Below are positions 55,156 to 62,626 of a stretch of DNA of 64,000 nucleotides, one piece after another; position 1 is the stretch's first letter, and the number at the start of each line of letters is the position of its first letter. Position numbers and translations under genes: made by a program. The notes under the pieces are model-generated. The model saw only the letters and a program-made list of their open reading frames with translations, was not told the DNA's origin and did not search any database. The stretch covers positions 2,046,001 to 2,110,000 of the forward strand of contig NZ_CP060418.1 of assembly GCF_014298075.1 (NCBI RefSeq), given 5' to 3'. The stretch is from Enterobacter sp. JUb54. GTDB lineage: Bacteria > Pseudomonadota > Gammaproteobacteria > Enterobacterales > Enterobacteriaceae.

Positions 55156-55500
55156 ATGATGATAAGTAGAGCACAAGAGATGCAGGTTCAGGCTCAGCGC
55201 CTGCAGGAACAGGGATTATTACGGCGCGCGCTGGCGTTGTGGGCCGACATGGCGCGATGCGATGACCACGAGGTCGCCCGCCAGGCCAGGCAAAAGCAGC
55301 AGGAGATCGTCGCCTTATTGCAGCGGAAAAAAGACCAGCAAGCGGCCTCGCGCTATAACTGCCGGGCTCATGTTGCGGCCGACCGGGAATTGATCATTGC
55401 CTATTTACGCAATGGCATGAAACCGCGGGAGATTGAGGCACTGACTCAGCGTTCCAGCGCCTTTATTTACCACTGCAAAAAGCTGCTGCCCGAAGAATAA
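55156..55500 (+). CDS. PerC-family transcriptional regulator-like protein
   Basis: About 114 residues. The N-terminal AQRLQEQGLLRRALALWADMAR segment (roughly residues 9-30) is the PerC-family hallmark (A-x-x-L-E-x-x-G-L-W/Y-R-R-A), and the C-terminal LIIAYLRNGMKPREIEALTQRSS could form a DNA-binding helical unit. PerC-like regulators are commonly found on prophages, plasmids and virulence loci. The start is uncertain: ATG 55156 or 55159; the frame is open from a TTG at 55114. Base composition is less GC-rich than the hpx genes to the left, which suggests it was acquired. Confidence 0.65.
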   Translation: MMISRAQEMQVQAQRLQEQGLLRRALALWADMARCDDHEVARQARQKQQEIVALLQRKKDQQAASRYNCRAHVAADRELIIAYLRNGMKPREIEALTQRSSAFIYHCKKLLPEE

Positions 55501-55527
55501 CGGCGGCAATGCCGCCACACTGACCAG

Positions 55528-55567
55528 CTTTCTGGATATTGCCGTGCGTGCCGCAGTATCCAGAAAG
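55528..55567 (+). repeat. Long hairpin after the PerC-like gene
   Basis: Perfect 11-base arms CTTTCTGGATA (55528-55538) and TATCCAGAAAG (55557-55567) with an 18-base GC-rich loop that can pair further. No T tract follows; it may be a transcript end or a remnant repeat. Confidence 0.5.
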
Positions 55568-55612
55568 GTGTTCAGGCACAACGCTGAACATCAAACATAA
55601 ATGTGTATCTGC

Positions 55613-55737
55613 ACCCTAAATAATTCAGGTTGCATAAAGGCGGCAAAGCCGTGAGTCCCCAGGAGCTTACTGAAGTAAGTGACTGGGGTGAGCGGGTGTA
55701 GCCAACGCATATGCAGCTTGAAGTATGACGGGTATAT
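55613..55737 (+). repeat. ERIC element
   Basis: About 125 bases with the full ERIC core (GTCCCCAGGAGCTTAC, AAGTGACTGGGGTGAGCG) and inverted ends (CCCTAAATAATTCAGGTTGC ... GCTTGAAGTATGACGGGTAT). It marks the left edge of the DarT operon segment. Confidence 0.93.
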
Positions 55738-55747
55738 CCGAGTATTT

Positions 55748-55776
55748 GCCAGCCAGGAATTGGCTGGCTTTTTTTT
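55748..55776 (+). terminator. Rho-independent terminator, plus strand
   Basis: Stem GCCAGCCA-GGAAT-TGGCTGGC followed by TTTTTTTT. It stops rightward transcripts (from the PerC-like gene) before they oppose the leftward toxin operon, whose last stop is 16 bases away. Confidence 0.85.
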
Positions 55777-55791
55777 GGTTCATCGCGCAGC

Positions 55792-56112
55792 TCACCTGCG
55801 GGGCAGTTTATCATTCAGCAGCGCTTCGATTCTGGCCCGGTTCTCTTCGAGGAGGGCTTTATAATCAATGCGGCTTTTGGGGTCCATTTTCGCCAGGGTC
55901 GCATCCAGTTCCTGCTGACGGCGAATGCTCTCCTGCACCCCTTTCATGGCCGCTTCCATCGCAATCAGCTCGGACGACAGTTCTCGTTCCAGCATCGAGC
56001 GATACAGAAACTCCCGGGCGATGACCCCAAGGGTATTGTTAGCCTGATTGACCGCGTTGTGCGTCTGCTTAAGTGATTCGGCCACGGCGGCCAGAATTTT
56101 ATTTTCACTCAT
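55792..56112 (-). CDS. Small helical protein, last gene of the DarT/NADAR operon (unknown function)
   Basis: A 106-residue, probably all-helical protein (MSENKILAAVAESL, AVNQANNTLGVIAREFLYRS, SELIAMEAAMKGVQESI, then a charged C-terminal helix ending NDKLPRR). It could form a coiled coil. No family recognised. The ATG at 56112 overlaps the stop of the preceding 81-residue gene by 8 bases, so the two are surely coupled. Confidence 0.7.
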   Translation of the reverse strand: MSENKILAAVAESLKQTHNAVNQANNTLGVIAREFLYRSMLERELSSELIAMEAAMKGVQESIRRQQELDATLAKMDPKSRIDYKALLEENRARIEALLNDKLPRR

Positions 56113-56350
56113 TGGCGGCATCTCCTTTCACCACTAACGCCAGGTTTTCCGCCAGGCTGCGGTTGAACATCTCGCGCTGCGCCACGGTCATGACATCCAG
56201 CTGTTTTTTCACCGCCGCCATGCGTTCAAAGTAGTCCTGCATCACCTCGTCACGGATCACCCGTTTGCGTTCATCGGGGATGTCGGCAAAGGTATCCGTC
56301 GCGGTCGGTGCCGGCAGGTTGCTGTCGCCGGCGGGTAGTCGCCTTACCAT
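56105..56350 (-). CDS. Small helical protein in the DarT/NADAR operon (unknown function)
   Basis: An 81-residue protein (starts MVRRLPAGDSNLPAP, then two predicted helices IPDERKRVIRDEVMQDYFERM and VMTVAQREMFNRSLAENLAL, the first given in part as a span of residues 24-44). No family recognised. GGGAGAG lies 5 bases before ATG 56350, and the NADAR stop is 14 bases upstream. A longer open frame (to 56494) overlaps the NADAR gene and is not needed. Confidence 0.7.
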   Translation of the reverse strand: MVRRLPAGDSNLPAPTATDTFADIPDERKRVIRDEVMQDYFERMAAVKKQLDVMTVAQREMFNRSLAENLALVVKGDAANE

Positions 56351-56364
56351 AATCTCTCCCGGTC

Positions 56365-57078
56365 TTAGAAAAGACGCATATTGCGCAGATCGCCGTCGCT
56401 GGTGTTGTAGATCGTGAACTGTTCGAGCAGTTCGATAAACGCATCGCGCGCCGGGATCGTGGTGGCCAACATCTTGCGTTGACGCAGCGCACACCAGAGC
56501 GCGACGGAATAGGCCTGGCAGTTCACCGACTTCTCGGGATTAAATTCGATATCGGTAAAAGCCGTGTATTCCAGCACCTGTTCTTTGCAGGGGGAATGTT
56601 GTAGCGCGTTGAGATACAGCCAGTCGTAAAAGGCGGTTTTCGGCTCTAACGGCCAGATAATAGCCTCGCGCGCTTCATTTGGCTGAAATGAAAAGTGGTC
56701 CAGCCGGCCCGATGTTTTTAGCACTTCCGCGCGCTTGGCCTCTTTCGGCGACAGGCGCATCAGCTCGCGAAACGGCCCGTTATCGGTAAACACTTTTGAT
56801 GACTGGAACAGCGATTCGACGCTGATAAACTGCCCGCCGTTGCTTTGGACACCCATGTTAAAGGCGCTGAGCTGCACGCCCAGCGTCTCTGGCGATTTGC
56901 TGGAGACCTCAAGGATTCTGGCCTCCGGGTGGTCCACGCGATAGCCTTCATGCAGTGCGGCGATGGATTTTTGTTTTTGGCTGACCGCAAGGCCTGGCGA
57001 CCAGTTGAAATCCACATTGACGATCTCCACCAGAGCCGCCCCTGTTGAGGTCGGGATAAATACGGGGCGCACGGCCAT
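56365..57078 (-). CDS. NADAR-domain protein, DarT1-associated antitoxin type
   Basis: A 237-residue protein that fits the NADAR antitoxin family linked to DarT1: N-terminal MAVRPVFIPTSTGAALVEIV, FNWSPGLAVSQKQKSIAALH near 25-44, VSSKSPETLGVQLSAFN near 58-74, SVESLFQSSKVF (86-97), KTAFYDWLYLNAL (147-159), and AFTDIEFNPEKSVNCQA (173-189). NADAR domains hydrolyse ADP-ribose from guanosine in DNA, so it should reverse the toxin's modification. It begins 8 bases after the DarT-like gene. Operon order toxin then antitoxin. Confidence 0.8.
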   Translation of the reverse strand: MAVRPVFIPTSTGAALVEIVNVDFNWSPGLAVSQKQKSIAALHEGYRVDHPEARILEVSSKSPETLGVQLSAFNMGVQSNGGQFISVESLFQSSKVFTDNGPFRELMRLSPKEAKRAEVLKTSGRLDHFSFQPNEAREAIIWPLEPKTAFYDWLYLNALQHSPCKEQVLEYTAFTDIEFNPEKSVNCQAYSVALWCALRQRKMLATTIPARDAFIELLEQFTIYNTSDGDLRNMRLF

Positions 57079-57086
57079 AAAGTCAC

Positions 57087-58139
57087 CTAAAAAGCAAAAT
57101 GGGAAGGGTCAACCACGATCTTCACCGGACAATCGCGTAACCATGAGGGAACATTCTCCGCAGAGTAGAAAATAACCTCGCTAATAAACCACACCGGGAT
57201 CGCCCCACAATACAAAATTTCCGCCTGAATATCATAGGGCCGATCGCCAGAATCTTCATTAGTGTTGCTGCTAAACATCGCCTGAAAGGCCTGATGTTTC
57301 TGACGCTGCTCCACGCTTATCGACCTCACCCCGCTTGAAGCCGCATTACTGTGGCAAAAAACGGTTTGGTTAAGCAATGTCTGATGATCGAAAGAGGGTT
57401 GGGTTGGTCCGCTAATTAACTCTTTTTTGATTTTCAGGATAACCCAGTCATGATCCCGCAGCGCCTGGGAATATTTGTAGAGCATTTTTTTATTCACCTG
57501 ACCTAACGACAGGGAAATAGAATTGCGCATCCCTTCCAGCCGTAATTCGTCGTTATAATGAAAACTATTTTGCCCTTCATCAAGCTGCTGTCGGGTCATT
57601 ATTCCTGACTGAAATATATTTTTCAGATTCGTCAGATGACTAAAGTGATAAAGCGCGGCAATATTCCGCCGTTTCACCCCGCTGAAATCAATCGCCCTCG
57701 CCCAGTTAAACGCCTGAATCGCATAAAATGGTTTATTCGCCACCTGCTGCATAAATTCATTATGCAGATCCGAGGTATAGGCTGGCGCCAGATGGGTATC
57801 GCCGGTTATTGCATAGCGCGTGAGCATATATTCTTTAAAGCCGTTGATATGCATAATCATATTCAACGCGTCGGTCATCGTAATACAGGGGGCGGCATGA
57901 TTAACGCCGCTGATTAACGGGCGTGACGACTGCGGTTCCCGGGGGCGATTATCAAACAGTGACGGCGGCGCGACCGGCGGTATGACGCGTTCAAGCTGGC
58001 GACTATGGGCTTTTCTCTTTTCAACATCAACGATCGGTTCTGCCGTCCGGCTACCTGATTTAGTAGCTGGCGGTTCTTTTTTCTTGATTAAATTACCGAT
58101 AAACGCGAGGACTAAAAAAATGCCAATTACAGTCCACAT
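57087..58139 (-). CDS. Membrane-anchored DarT-like DNA ADP-ribosyltransferase toxin
   Basis: A 350-residue protein. Residues 3-18 (TVIGIFLVLAFIGNLI) form one membrane helix followed by a basic stop-transfer KKK and a low-complexity linker to about residue 80. A helical part, roughly 86-155, is unassigned. Residues 158-325 look like a DarT/DUF4433 domain: LYHFSHLTNLKNIFQSGI (163-180), LRLEGMRNSISLSL (199-212), NAA (265-267), and the catalytic-glutamate motif DIQAEILYCGAIP with Glu307. DarT enzymes attach ADP-ribose to DNA bases. AT-rich relative to neighbours. An anchored form is unusual for the family as I know it. Confidence 0.75.
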   Translation of the reverse strand: MWTVIGIFLVLAFIGNLIKKKEPPATKSGSRTAEPIVDVEKRKAHSRQLERVIPPVAPPSLFDNRPREPQSSRPLISGVNHAAPCITMTDALNMIMHINGFKEYMLTRYAITGDTHLAPAYTSDLHNEFMQQVANKPFYAIQAFNWARAIDFSGVKRRNIAALYHFSHLTNLKNIFQSGIMTRQQLDEGQNSFHYNDELRLEGMRNSISLSLGQVNKKMLYKYSQALRDHDWVILKIKKELISGPTQPSFDHQTLLNQTVFCHSNAASSGVRSISVEQRQKHQAFQAMFSSNTNEDSGDRPYDIQAEILYCGAIPVWFISEVIFYSAENVPSWLRDCPVKIVVDPSHFAF

Positions 58140-58145
58140 ATAAAC

Positions 58146-58158
58146 CTCTACAGTAGAG
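58146..58158. promoter_or_regulatory. Palindrome overlapping the DarT-like gene's ribosome site
   Basis: CTCTAC-A-GTAGAG, whose GAGG (minus strand) is also the likely Shine-Dalgarno for the start at 58139. It could be an operator or a small RNA hairpin that limits toxin translation. Confidence 0.4.
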
Positions 58159-58247
58159 CCTGTTCCATTAGACTATTTATTGTGTGTCATAGCATCACGC
58201 CCCTCAGTTATGAGGGCAAATGAGTATTGTCTTATTGGTTTTGTTGT

Positions 58248-58331
58248 TATACCCGTCATACTTCAAGTTGCCTGGGTGTTGGCTACTCCCGTTTCCCCCG
58301 GTCACTTATCTGACGAATTATTTAGGGTATA
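58248..58331 (-). repeat. Internally deleted ERIC element, reverse orientation
   Basis: Both ERIC ends are present (ATACCCGTCATACTTCAAG ... CGAATTATTTAGGGTAT) but about 45 bases of the centre, including the CCCCAGGAGCTTAC core, are missing. It points opposite to the copy at 55613, and the two frame the toxin operon. Confidence 0.85.
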
Positions 58332-58562
58332 TTCAGCAGTCCGGACGGACTGGGCGGCGAATGAATGGCCGGTTCCTCACGATAATCTATCCCCTCAGGG
58401 AACTCAAGCGGTGGCGCCTGTCACAGACGCCCTGCCACAGGATGAGAATCGCGCTTTTTAATTCATAAATAGCGCCTTTCGGCGCTATTGCGACATAAAA
58501 CAATATCAATCATTTACCCGATGAGCATCGGCAGAATAATTAACCCAAGAAAAATCCTAACG
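58332..58562. other. Intergenic, no gene
   Basis: 231 bases with a hairpin ATAGCGCC-TTTC-GGCGCTAT at 58469-58488 just beyond the iron transporter stop; no T tract follows on either strand. Nothing else recognised. Short frames across 58180-58468 run through the ERIC remnant. Confidence 0.5.
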
Positions 58563-59594
58563 CTATTCGTTTATGAATACCCGTCCTTTACCGGTGACCT
58601 CGATGCGTACCCGGCAGCCCGGTATCCATTCGGCACGACTGACGGTTTTCAACTGTAGCGTCTCAGACTGCTGCGCAACCGCCAGCGTCAGGATCGACAG
58701 CTGTCCGGAAAAATCGACGTCGAGAATGCGGATGTCGCTTTCATTCATCTGGCAAGGCGTCATCACCAGCTGTTCCGGACGTAGCATGACCCGCCCTGTC
58801 CCTCTGGCCATCTCATTATCGGTACGCAGTTCACCAATAACGCACCGCGCCCGCCCGTTGTAAAGCGCCGCCGGCAGGATCACCGCATCGCCGAGAAACA
58901 GCGCGGTGGCTTCATCGGCGGGCCGGGAATAGACCTCAAACGGGCTGCCAACCTGGGTAAAGCGCCCCTGACGCATCACCGCAACCTGGCTGGCAAACGA
59001 CAGGGCTTCATTCTGATCGTGCGTCACCAGGATCGCGGCGACGCCCGCCTCGGCGAGTAAATCCGCCGTCGCCTTACGGGTGGTGGCGCGCAGTCCGGTA
59101 TCCAGCGCGGAAAAAGGTTCATCCAACAACATCAGCGATGGCTGCTGCGCCAGCGCCCGGGCCAACGCAACGCGCTGCTGCTGACCGCCGGAGATGTGAT
59201 GCGGCCAGTGGGTTGCCAGCTGGGCGTCCAACGACACCATCTCCATCAGGGCCGCCACCCGACGGCGTTTTTCCTGCCGGCTGCAGTCCAGTCCCCAGGC
59301 AATGTTGTCCGCGACATTAAGATGAGGAAACAGCGCCCCTTCCTGCGGCACAAACCCGATCCCGCGCTGATGAGCGGGAACAAAGACCCCGTCGCCAGAG
59401 AGCGTTCGCCCCTGCATCACGATGCGCCCGGAATCAGGTGTTTCAAACCCGGCCAGGATCCGCAGTAGCGTGGTTTTTCCAGATCCCGAAGGGCCCACGA
59501 TGGCGGTGCGGCTTCCGCCGGCCACCGTCAGGAAAAGGTTATCCAGCACTTGCGCATCGGCAAAAGATTTTGAGACAGCGGTTAATTCCAGCAT
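58563..59594 (-). CDS. Ferric iron ABC transporter ATPase (FbpC/SfuC/KfuC type)
   Basis: A 343-residue ATPase: Walker A GPSGSGKTT near 34-42, Q-loop FVPQEGALFPHLNV, signature ISGGQQQRVALARAL, Walker B LMLLDEPFSALD, H-loop THDQNEAL, and a C-terminal TOBE-like domain (about 240-343). FbpC-type ATPases drive periplasmic ferric iron uptake. The Klebsiella kfuABC system has this arrangement, but I cannot tell kfu from other fbp-like systems by eye. Starts 1 base from the permease stop. Confidence 0.85.
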   Translation of the reverse strand: MLELTAVSKSFADAQVLDNLFLTVAGGSRTAIVGPSGSGKTTLLRILAGFETPDSGRIVMQGRTLSGDGVFVPAHQRGIGFVPQEGALFPHLNVADNIAWGLDCSRQEKRRRVAALMEMVSLDAQLATHWPHHISGGQQQRVALARALAQQPSLMLLDEPFSALDTGLRATTRKATADLLAEAGVAAILVTHDQNEALSFASQVAVMRQGRFTQVGSPFEVYSRPADEATALFLGDAVILPAALYNGRARCVIGELRTDNEMARGTGRVMLRPEQLVMTPCQMNESDIRILDVDFSGQLSILTLAVAQQSETLQLKTVSRAEWIPGCRVRIEVTGKGRVFINE

Positions 59595-59595
59595 G

Positions 59596-61170
59596 TTACA
59601 GACCTGCCATTTTTTTCGACTGGTGGTAAAGGAGAGCGGTCAACGGCAGCGAAATCGCAATCATCAGCAGGGCATAGGGTGCCGCCGCGACATAATCGAT
59701 CTCGCTGGTTAACGCCCAAAACCCGGTGGAGAGCGTGCGGGTTCCCAGCGGGGAAAGCAGCAGCGTGGCGGTCAGTTCGTTACTGACCCCGAGGAATACC
59801 AACGCCGCCCCGGCCGTCGCTCCCGGCGCGGCGAGACGCAGCGTGATGCTCCATAGCGCCCGGGCGGGACTTCTTCCAAGGCTGCGCGCCACATTTTCCA
59901 GCTCCACCGGCGCCTGGGCGATCCCGGCACGGAGGTTAATCAGCGCCCGGGGCATGAACATCAGCAGGTAGGCCAGAAACAGCGTGACTTCGGTTTGATA
60001 GATCGGCCGCGCGTAGTGGATAGTGATGGTCACCAGCGCCAGGGCGGTGACAATGCCGGGTAGCGAGCTGGTCAGGTAATTGCAGCCTTCCAGCAGACGA
60101 AATATCCGGCGTGGATAGCGGATCCCCAGCCAGGCAATCGGGATCCCGCAGGCGGTGGTCAGGAGCGCCCCGCTGGCGCCGAGCATCAGCGTCTGGCGGA
60201 AGGAAGACCACAGGTCGGCGTTCATCCAGTTAGCCATGCCTCCCAGCCACAGCCAGCGCCCCAGCACGATCAGCGGTACGCCGAGCGCCAGCAGGACCAG
60301 TGCCAGCAGCAGCGCCTGGGCGGCAACGGCGGTCGCCAGGTTCAGTTTTTTGCGTTTCTGCTCCCGCGCTGCCCCGGCGCCAATCCGGGCATAACGCGCT
60401 TTTCCTCTGGCGGCACTCTCCAGCATTAAAAAAGCCAGGCAGCACAGCGCCAGCACGCCGGCCAGCATATTCGCCGCCGGACCGCTGAAGGTGGACTGGA
60501 ACTGGTCATAAATCGCGGTCGTAAAGGTATCGAAGCGGATCATTGCGTAGAGGCCGTATTCCGCCAGCAGATGCAGCGCCACCAGCAGCGCGCCGCCGCA
60601 AATCGCCAGTTTAAGCTGGGGTAATACCACCCGGAAAAAGACCTTCCACGGCGGCGTGCCCAGCGAGGCCGCGACATCTTCCAGCGTCGGGTCCAGACGG
60701 CGAAGCACCGCCGCCACCGGCATATAGATAAATGGGTAGTAGGCCAGCACCGAGAGGAACACGCCGGAGGAAAGACCATGCAGTGACGGCACCGCGCTGA
60801 TCCAGGCGTAGCTCTGGACAAACGCCGGGATCGCCAGCGGAGCCACCGCCAGCGCCGACCATATCTGCCGCCCTGCCAGGGTCGTGCGTTCGGTCAGCCA
60901 GGCCAGCGTGACGCCAAGCGCAATGCAGGTCGGGACGGTTAAGACACTCAGCCACAGCGTATTGCCGAGCAGCTCCCCCACGCGCGGGCGAAAGACCAGC
61001 GCCTTGATGGTGTCCCAGCCGGTATCCATGCCCACGGCGATAACAAAACCTAACGGCAGGAGCGACAACAATGAAATCAGGATCGCTAATGCAACCATCG
61101 GAAACGCAGGACGCCTGCGCTCAGGCAGGCGTCGAACTTTATTTCCGAGTGTAAGACTCAGACCAGACAT
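59596..61170 (-). CDS. Ferric iron ABC transporter permease (FbpB/SfuB type, fused two-domain)
   Basis: A 524-residue permease with 12 or so membrane segments and two internal permease units, typical of FbpB/SfuB. EAA-like loops are seen at [20 protein letters not shown] near 190 and [20 protein letters not shown] near 440. Its start codon follows the binding-protein stop by 23 bases. Confidence 0.87.
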   Translation of the reverse strand: MSGLSLTLGNKVRRLPERRRPAFPMVALAILISLLSLLPLGFVIAVGMDTGWDTIKALVFRPRVGELLGNTLWLSVLTVPTCIALGVTLAWLTERTTLAGRQIWSALAVAPLAIPAFVQSYAWISAVPSLHGLSSGVFLSVLAYYPFIYMPVAAVLRRLDPTLEDVAASLGTPPWKVFFRVVLPQLKLAICGGALLVALHLLAEYGLYAMIRFDTFTTAIYDQFQSTFSGPAANMLAGVLALCCLAFLMLESAARGKARYARIGAGAAREQKRKKLNLATAVAAQALLLALVLLALGVPLIVLGRWLWLGGMANWMNADLWSSFRQTLMLGASGALLTTACGIPIAWLGIRYPRRIFRLLEGCNYLTSSLPGIVTALALVTITIHYARPIYQTEVTLFLAYLLMFMPRALINLRAGIAQAPVELENVARSLGRSPARALWSITLRLAAPGATAGAALVFLGVSNELTATLLLSPLGTRTLSTGFWALTSEIDYVAAAPYALLMIAISLPLTALLYHQSKKMAGL

Positions 61171-61193
61171 AAGGTATTCACTTCACCGGGGGA

Positions 61194-62210
61194 TCACAGC
61201 AGGCCAGCTTGCGTCATCAGGTCGATAACTTTTTTACTGTTCAGCGAAGAAGGTTCAACTTTCGGCGCATCCAGTTCGTTCAGCGGCGTCAGTTTCGGAT
61301 TCGATGCGGCATTTACGCCCACGGCATATTCAAATGCGTTGTTGGTTCTCAGCTCATCCTGACCCTGCTTACCGGTGATCCATTTAATAAAGGCCTGCGC
61401 CTGCTCTTTATGTTTACTGGACGCCAGGACACCACCGCCGGAGATGCTGACAAAGGCGCCCGGATCCTGATGTTTGAAGTAATACAGCTTGGTGTTTTTG
61501 CTGTTTTCACCGGTTTTTGCCTGATCGACAAAGCGGTAATAGTGGTAGATCACGCCACCATCAATCTGCCCGGCGTTGACGGCTTTCATGACCGTGCTGT
61601 TGCCTTTATAGGCCACGAAATTCGCTTTCATCGCTTTGAGCCAGTCGAGCGTGGCTTGCTCGCCTTTCAGCGCGAGCATCGCGCTGACGATAGCCTGGAA
61701 GTCGGCACCTGACGGGGATGCAGCCCAGCGCCCTTTCCATTCCGGTTTCGCCAGATCCATCAGCGAATGAGGCAGCTGAGACTCGCTGATTTTTTCCGGG
61801 TTATAGACAAAAACGGTACTGCGTGCCGCGATACCAATCCAGCGGCCGTGGGCAGGACGATATTCTGGCGCGACCTGTTTTAAGGTGTCGGCATCAAGCG
61901 GAGCAAACAATTTCGCGTTATCGACCAGCACCATCGACGGGGAGTTTTCCGTCAGGAAAACATCGGCTGGCGACGCGCTCCCTTCCTGCACCAGCTGATT
62001 CCCAAGCTCGCTGTCGCCACCGTTACGCAGGGTCACTTTGATGCCGGTTTCTTTGGTGAAACCATCCACCCACGACTTGACCAGGTTTTCATGCTGGGCG
62101 TTATACACCACGATGCCTTCAGCGTTGTCAGCCGCCATGGCCTGAGGGGCAAGGTATAACGATGAGGCGACAAGCGCGACGGAACAGTAGGACGACAGGC
62201 GAAAATTCAT
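61194..62210 (-). CDS. Ferric iron periplasmic binding protein (FbpA/SfuA type)
   Basis: A 338-residue protein with signal peptide (MNFRLSSYCSVALVASSLYL, cleavage after PQAMA). Class FbpA features: IVVYNAQHENLVKSWVDGF, GDSELGNQLVQEGSASPADVFLTENSP, and the iron-binding tyrosines in GGVIYHYYRFVDQ. It hands ferric iron to the permease. A Fur-box-like site lies upstream at 62284-62308. Leads a three-gene operon. Confidence 0.88.
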   Translation of the reverse strand: MNFRLSSYCSVALVASSLYLAPQAMAADNAEGIVVYNAQHENLVKSWVDGFTKETGIKVTLRNGGDSELGNQLVQEGSASPADVFLTENSPSMVLVDNAKLFAPLDADTLKQVAPEYRPAHGRWIGIAARSTVFVYNPEKISESQLPHSLMDLAKPEWKGRWAASPSGADFQAIVSAMLALKGEQATLDWLKAMKANFVAYKGNSTVMKAVNAGQIDGGVIYHYYRFVDQAKTGENSKNTKLYYFKHQDPGAFVSISGGGVLASSKHKEQAQAFIKWITGKQGQDELRTNNAFEYAVGVNAASNPKLTPLNELDAPKVEPSSLNSKKVIDLMTQAGLL

Positions 62211-62283
62211 ATGCTAATCCTTAGTATGTTTGAATAAATGGCCGCCGATAGCCTGGCCGAAAAGGATTAAAACACAGCGAAAT

Positions 62284-62308
62284 GGGAATGATAATGAAAA
62301 CAATTCCC
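62284..62308. promoter_or_regulatory. Fur-box-like site upstream of the iron transporter
   Basis: GGGAATGATAATGAAAACAATTCCC: the centre GATAATGAAAACAATTC keeps most of the Fur consensus GATAATGATAATCATTATC on its left side, and outer GGGAAT/ATTCCC arms are perfect inverted repeats. About 75-100 bases before the start codon. Confidence 0.55.
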
Positions 62309-62626
62309 ATAAAAAGAAAACAGTTAAATATACCGCGCTTAATAATTTGATTATCTGAAAATGCTTTATTTCAAAATAAGAAAAAGGAAAGATTAAAATA
62401 ACCTTAAGGCCTTCTTATTTATGCTCGCCAAAATGGAAAAATATGATCGCGATAACAATTATCGCTGTGCATGCGCAATTTTGCACCATCCTGTCCTCCA
62501 GGGATATGGACGCGATCGACAGGCCTGGCAGGCAGCCACCATGCAGGTTCGTGGGCTGGAACCTGTTACAGTCGTCAAAATTGCAGGTATAATCCCCTGC
62601 ATTATTCAACGGGTTCAGAAACGACG
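62309..62626. other. Intergenic, iron transporter to yaiL
   Basis: 318 bases without a supportable gene. AT-rich at 62310-62460. Contains the inverted repeat GCGATAA-CAA-TTATCGC at 62449-62465. GGTATAATCC at 62587-62596 resembles a -10 box for yaiL. Confidence 0.45.

Noticed and set aside
56105-56494. 129-codon version of the 81-residue operon gene
   Set aside because: The extra N-terminal part lies inside the NADAR gene in another frame and lacks a ribosome site; ATG 56350 has GGGAGAG.
58180-58468. Two overlapping 82-93-codon frames upstream of the DarT-like gene
   Set aside because: They run through the deleted ERIC element; the hydrophobic stretch is translated repeat sequence.
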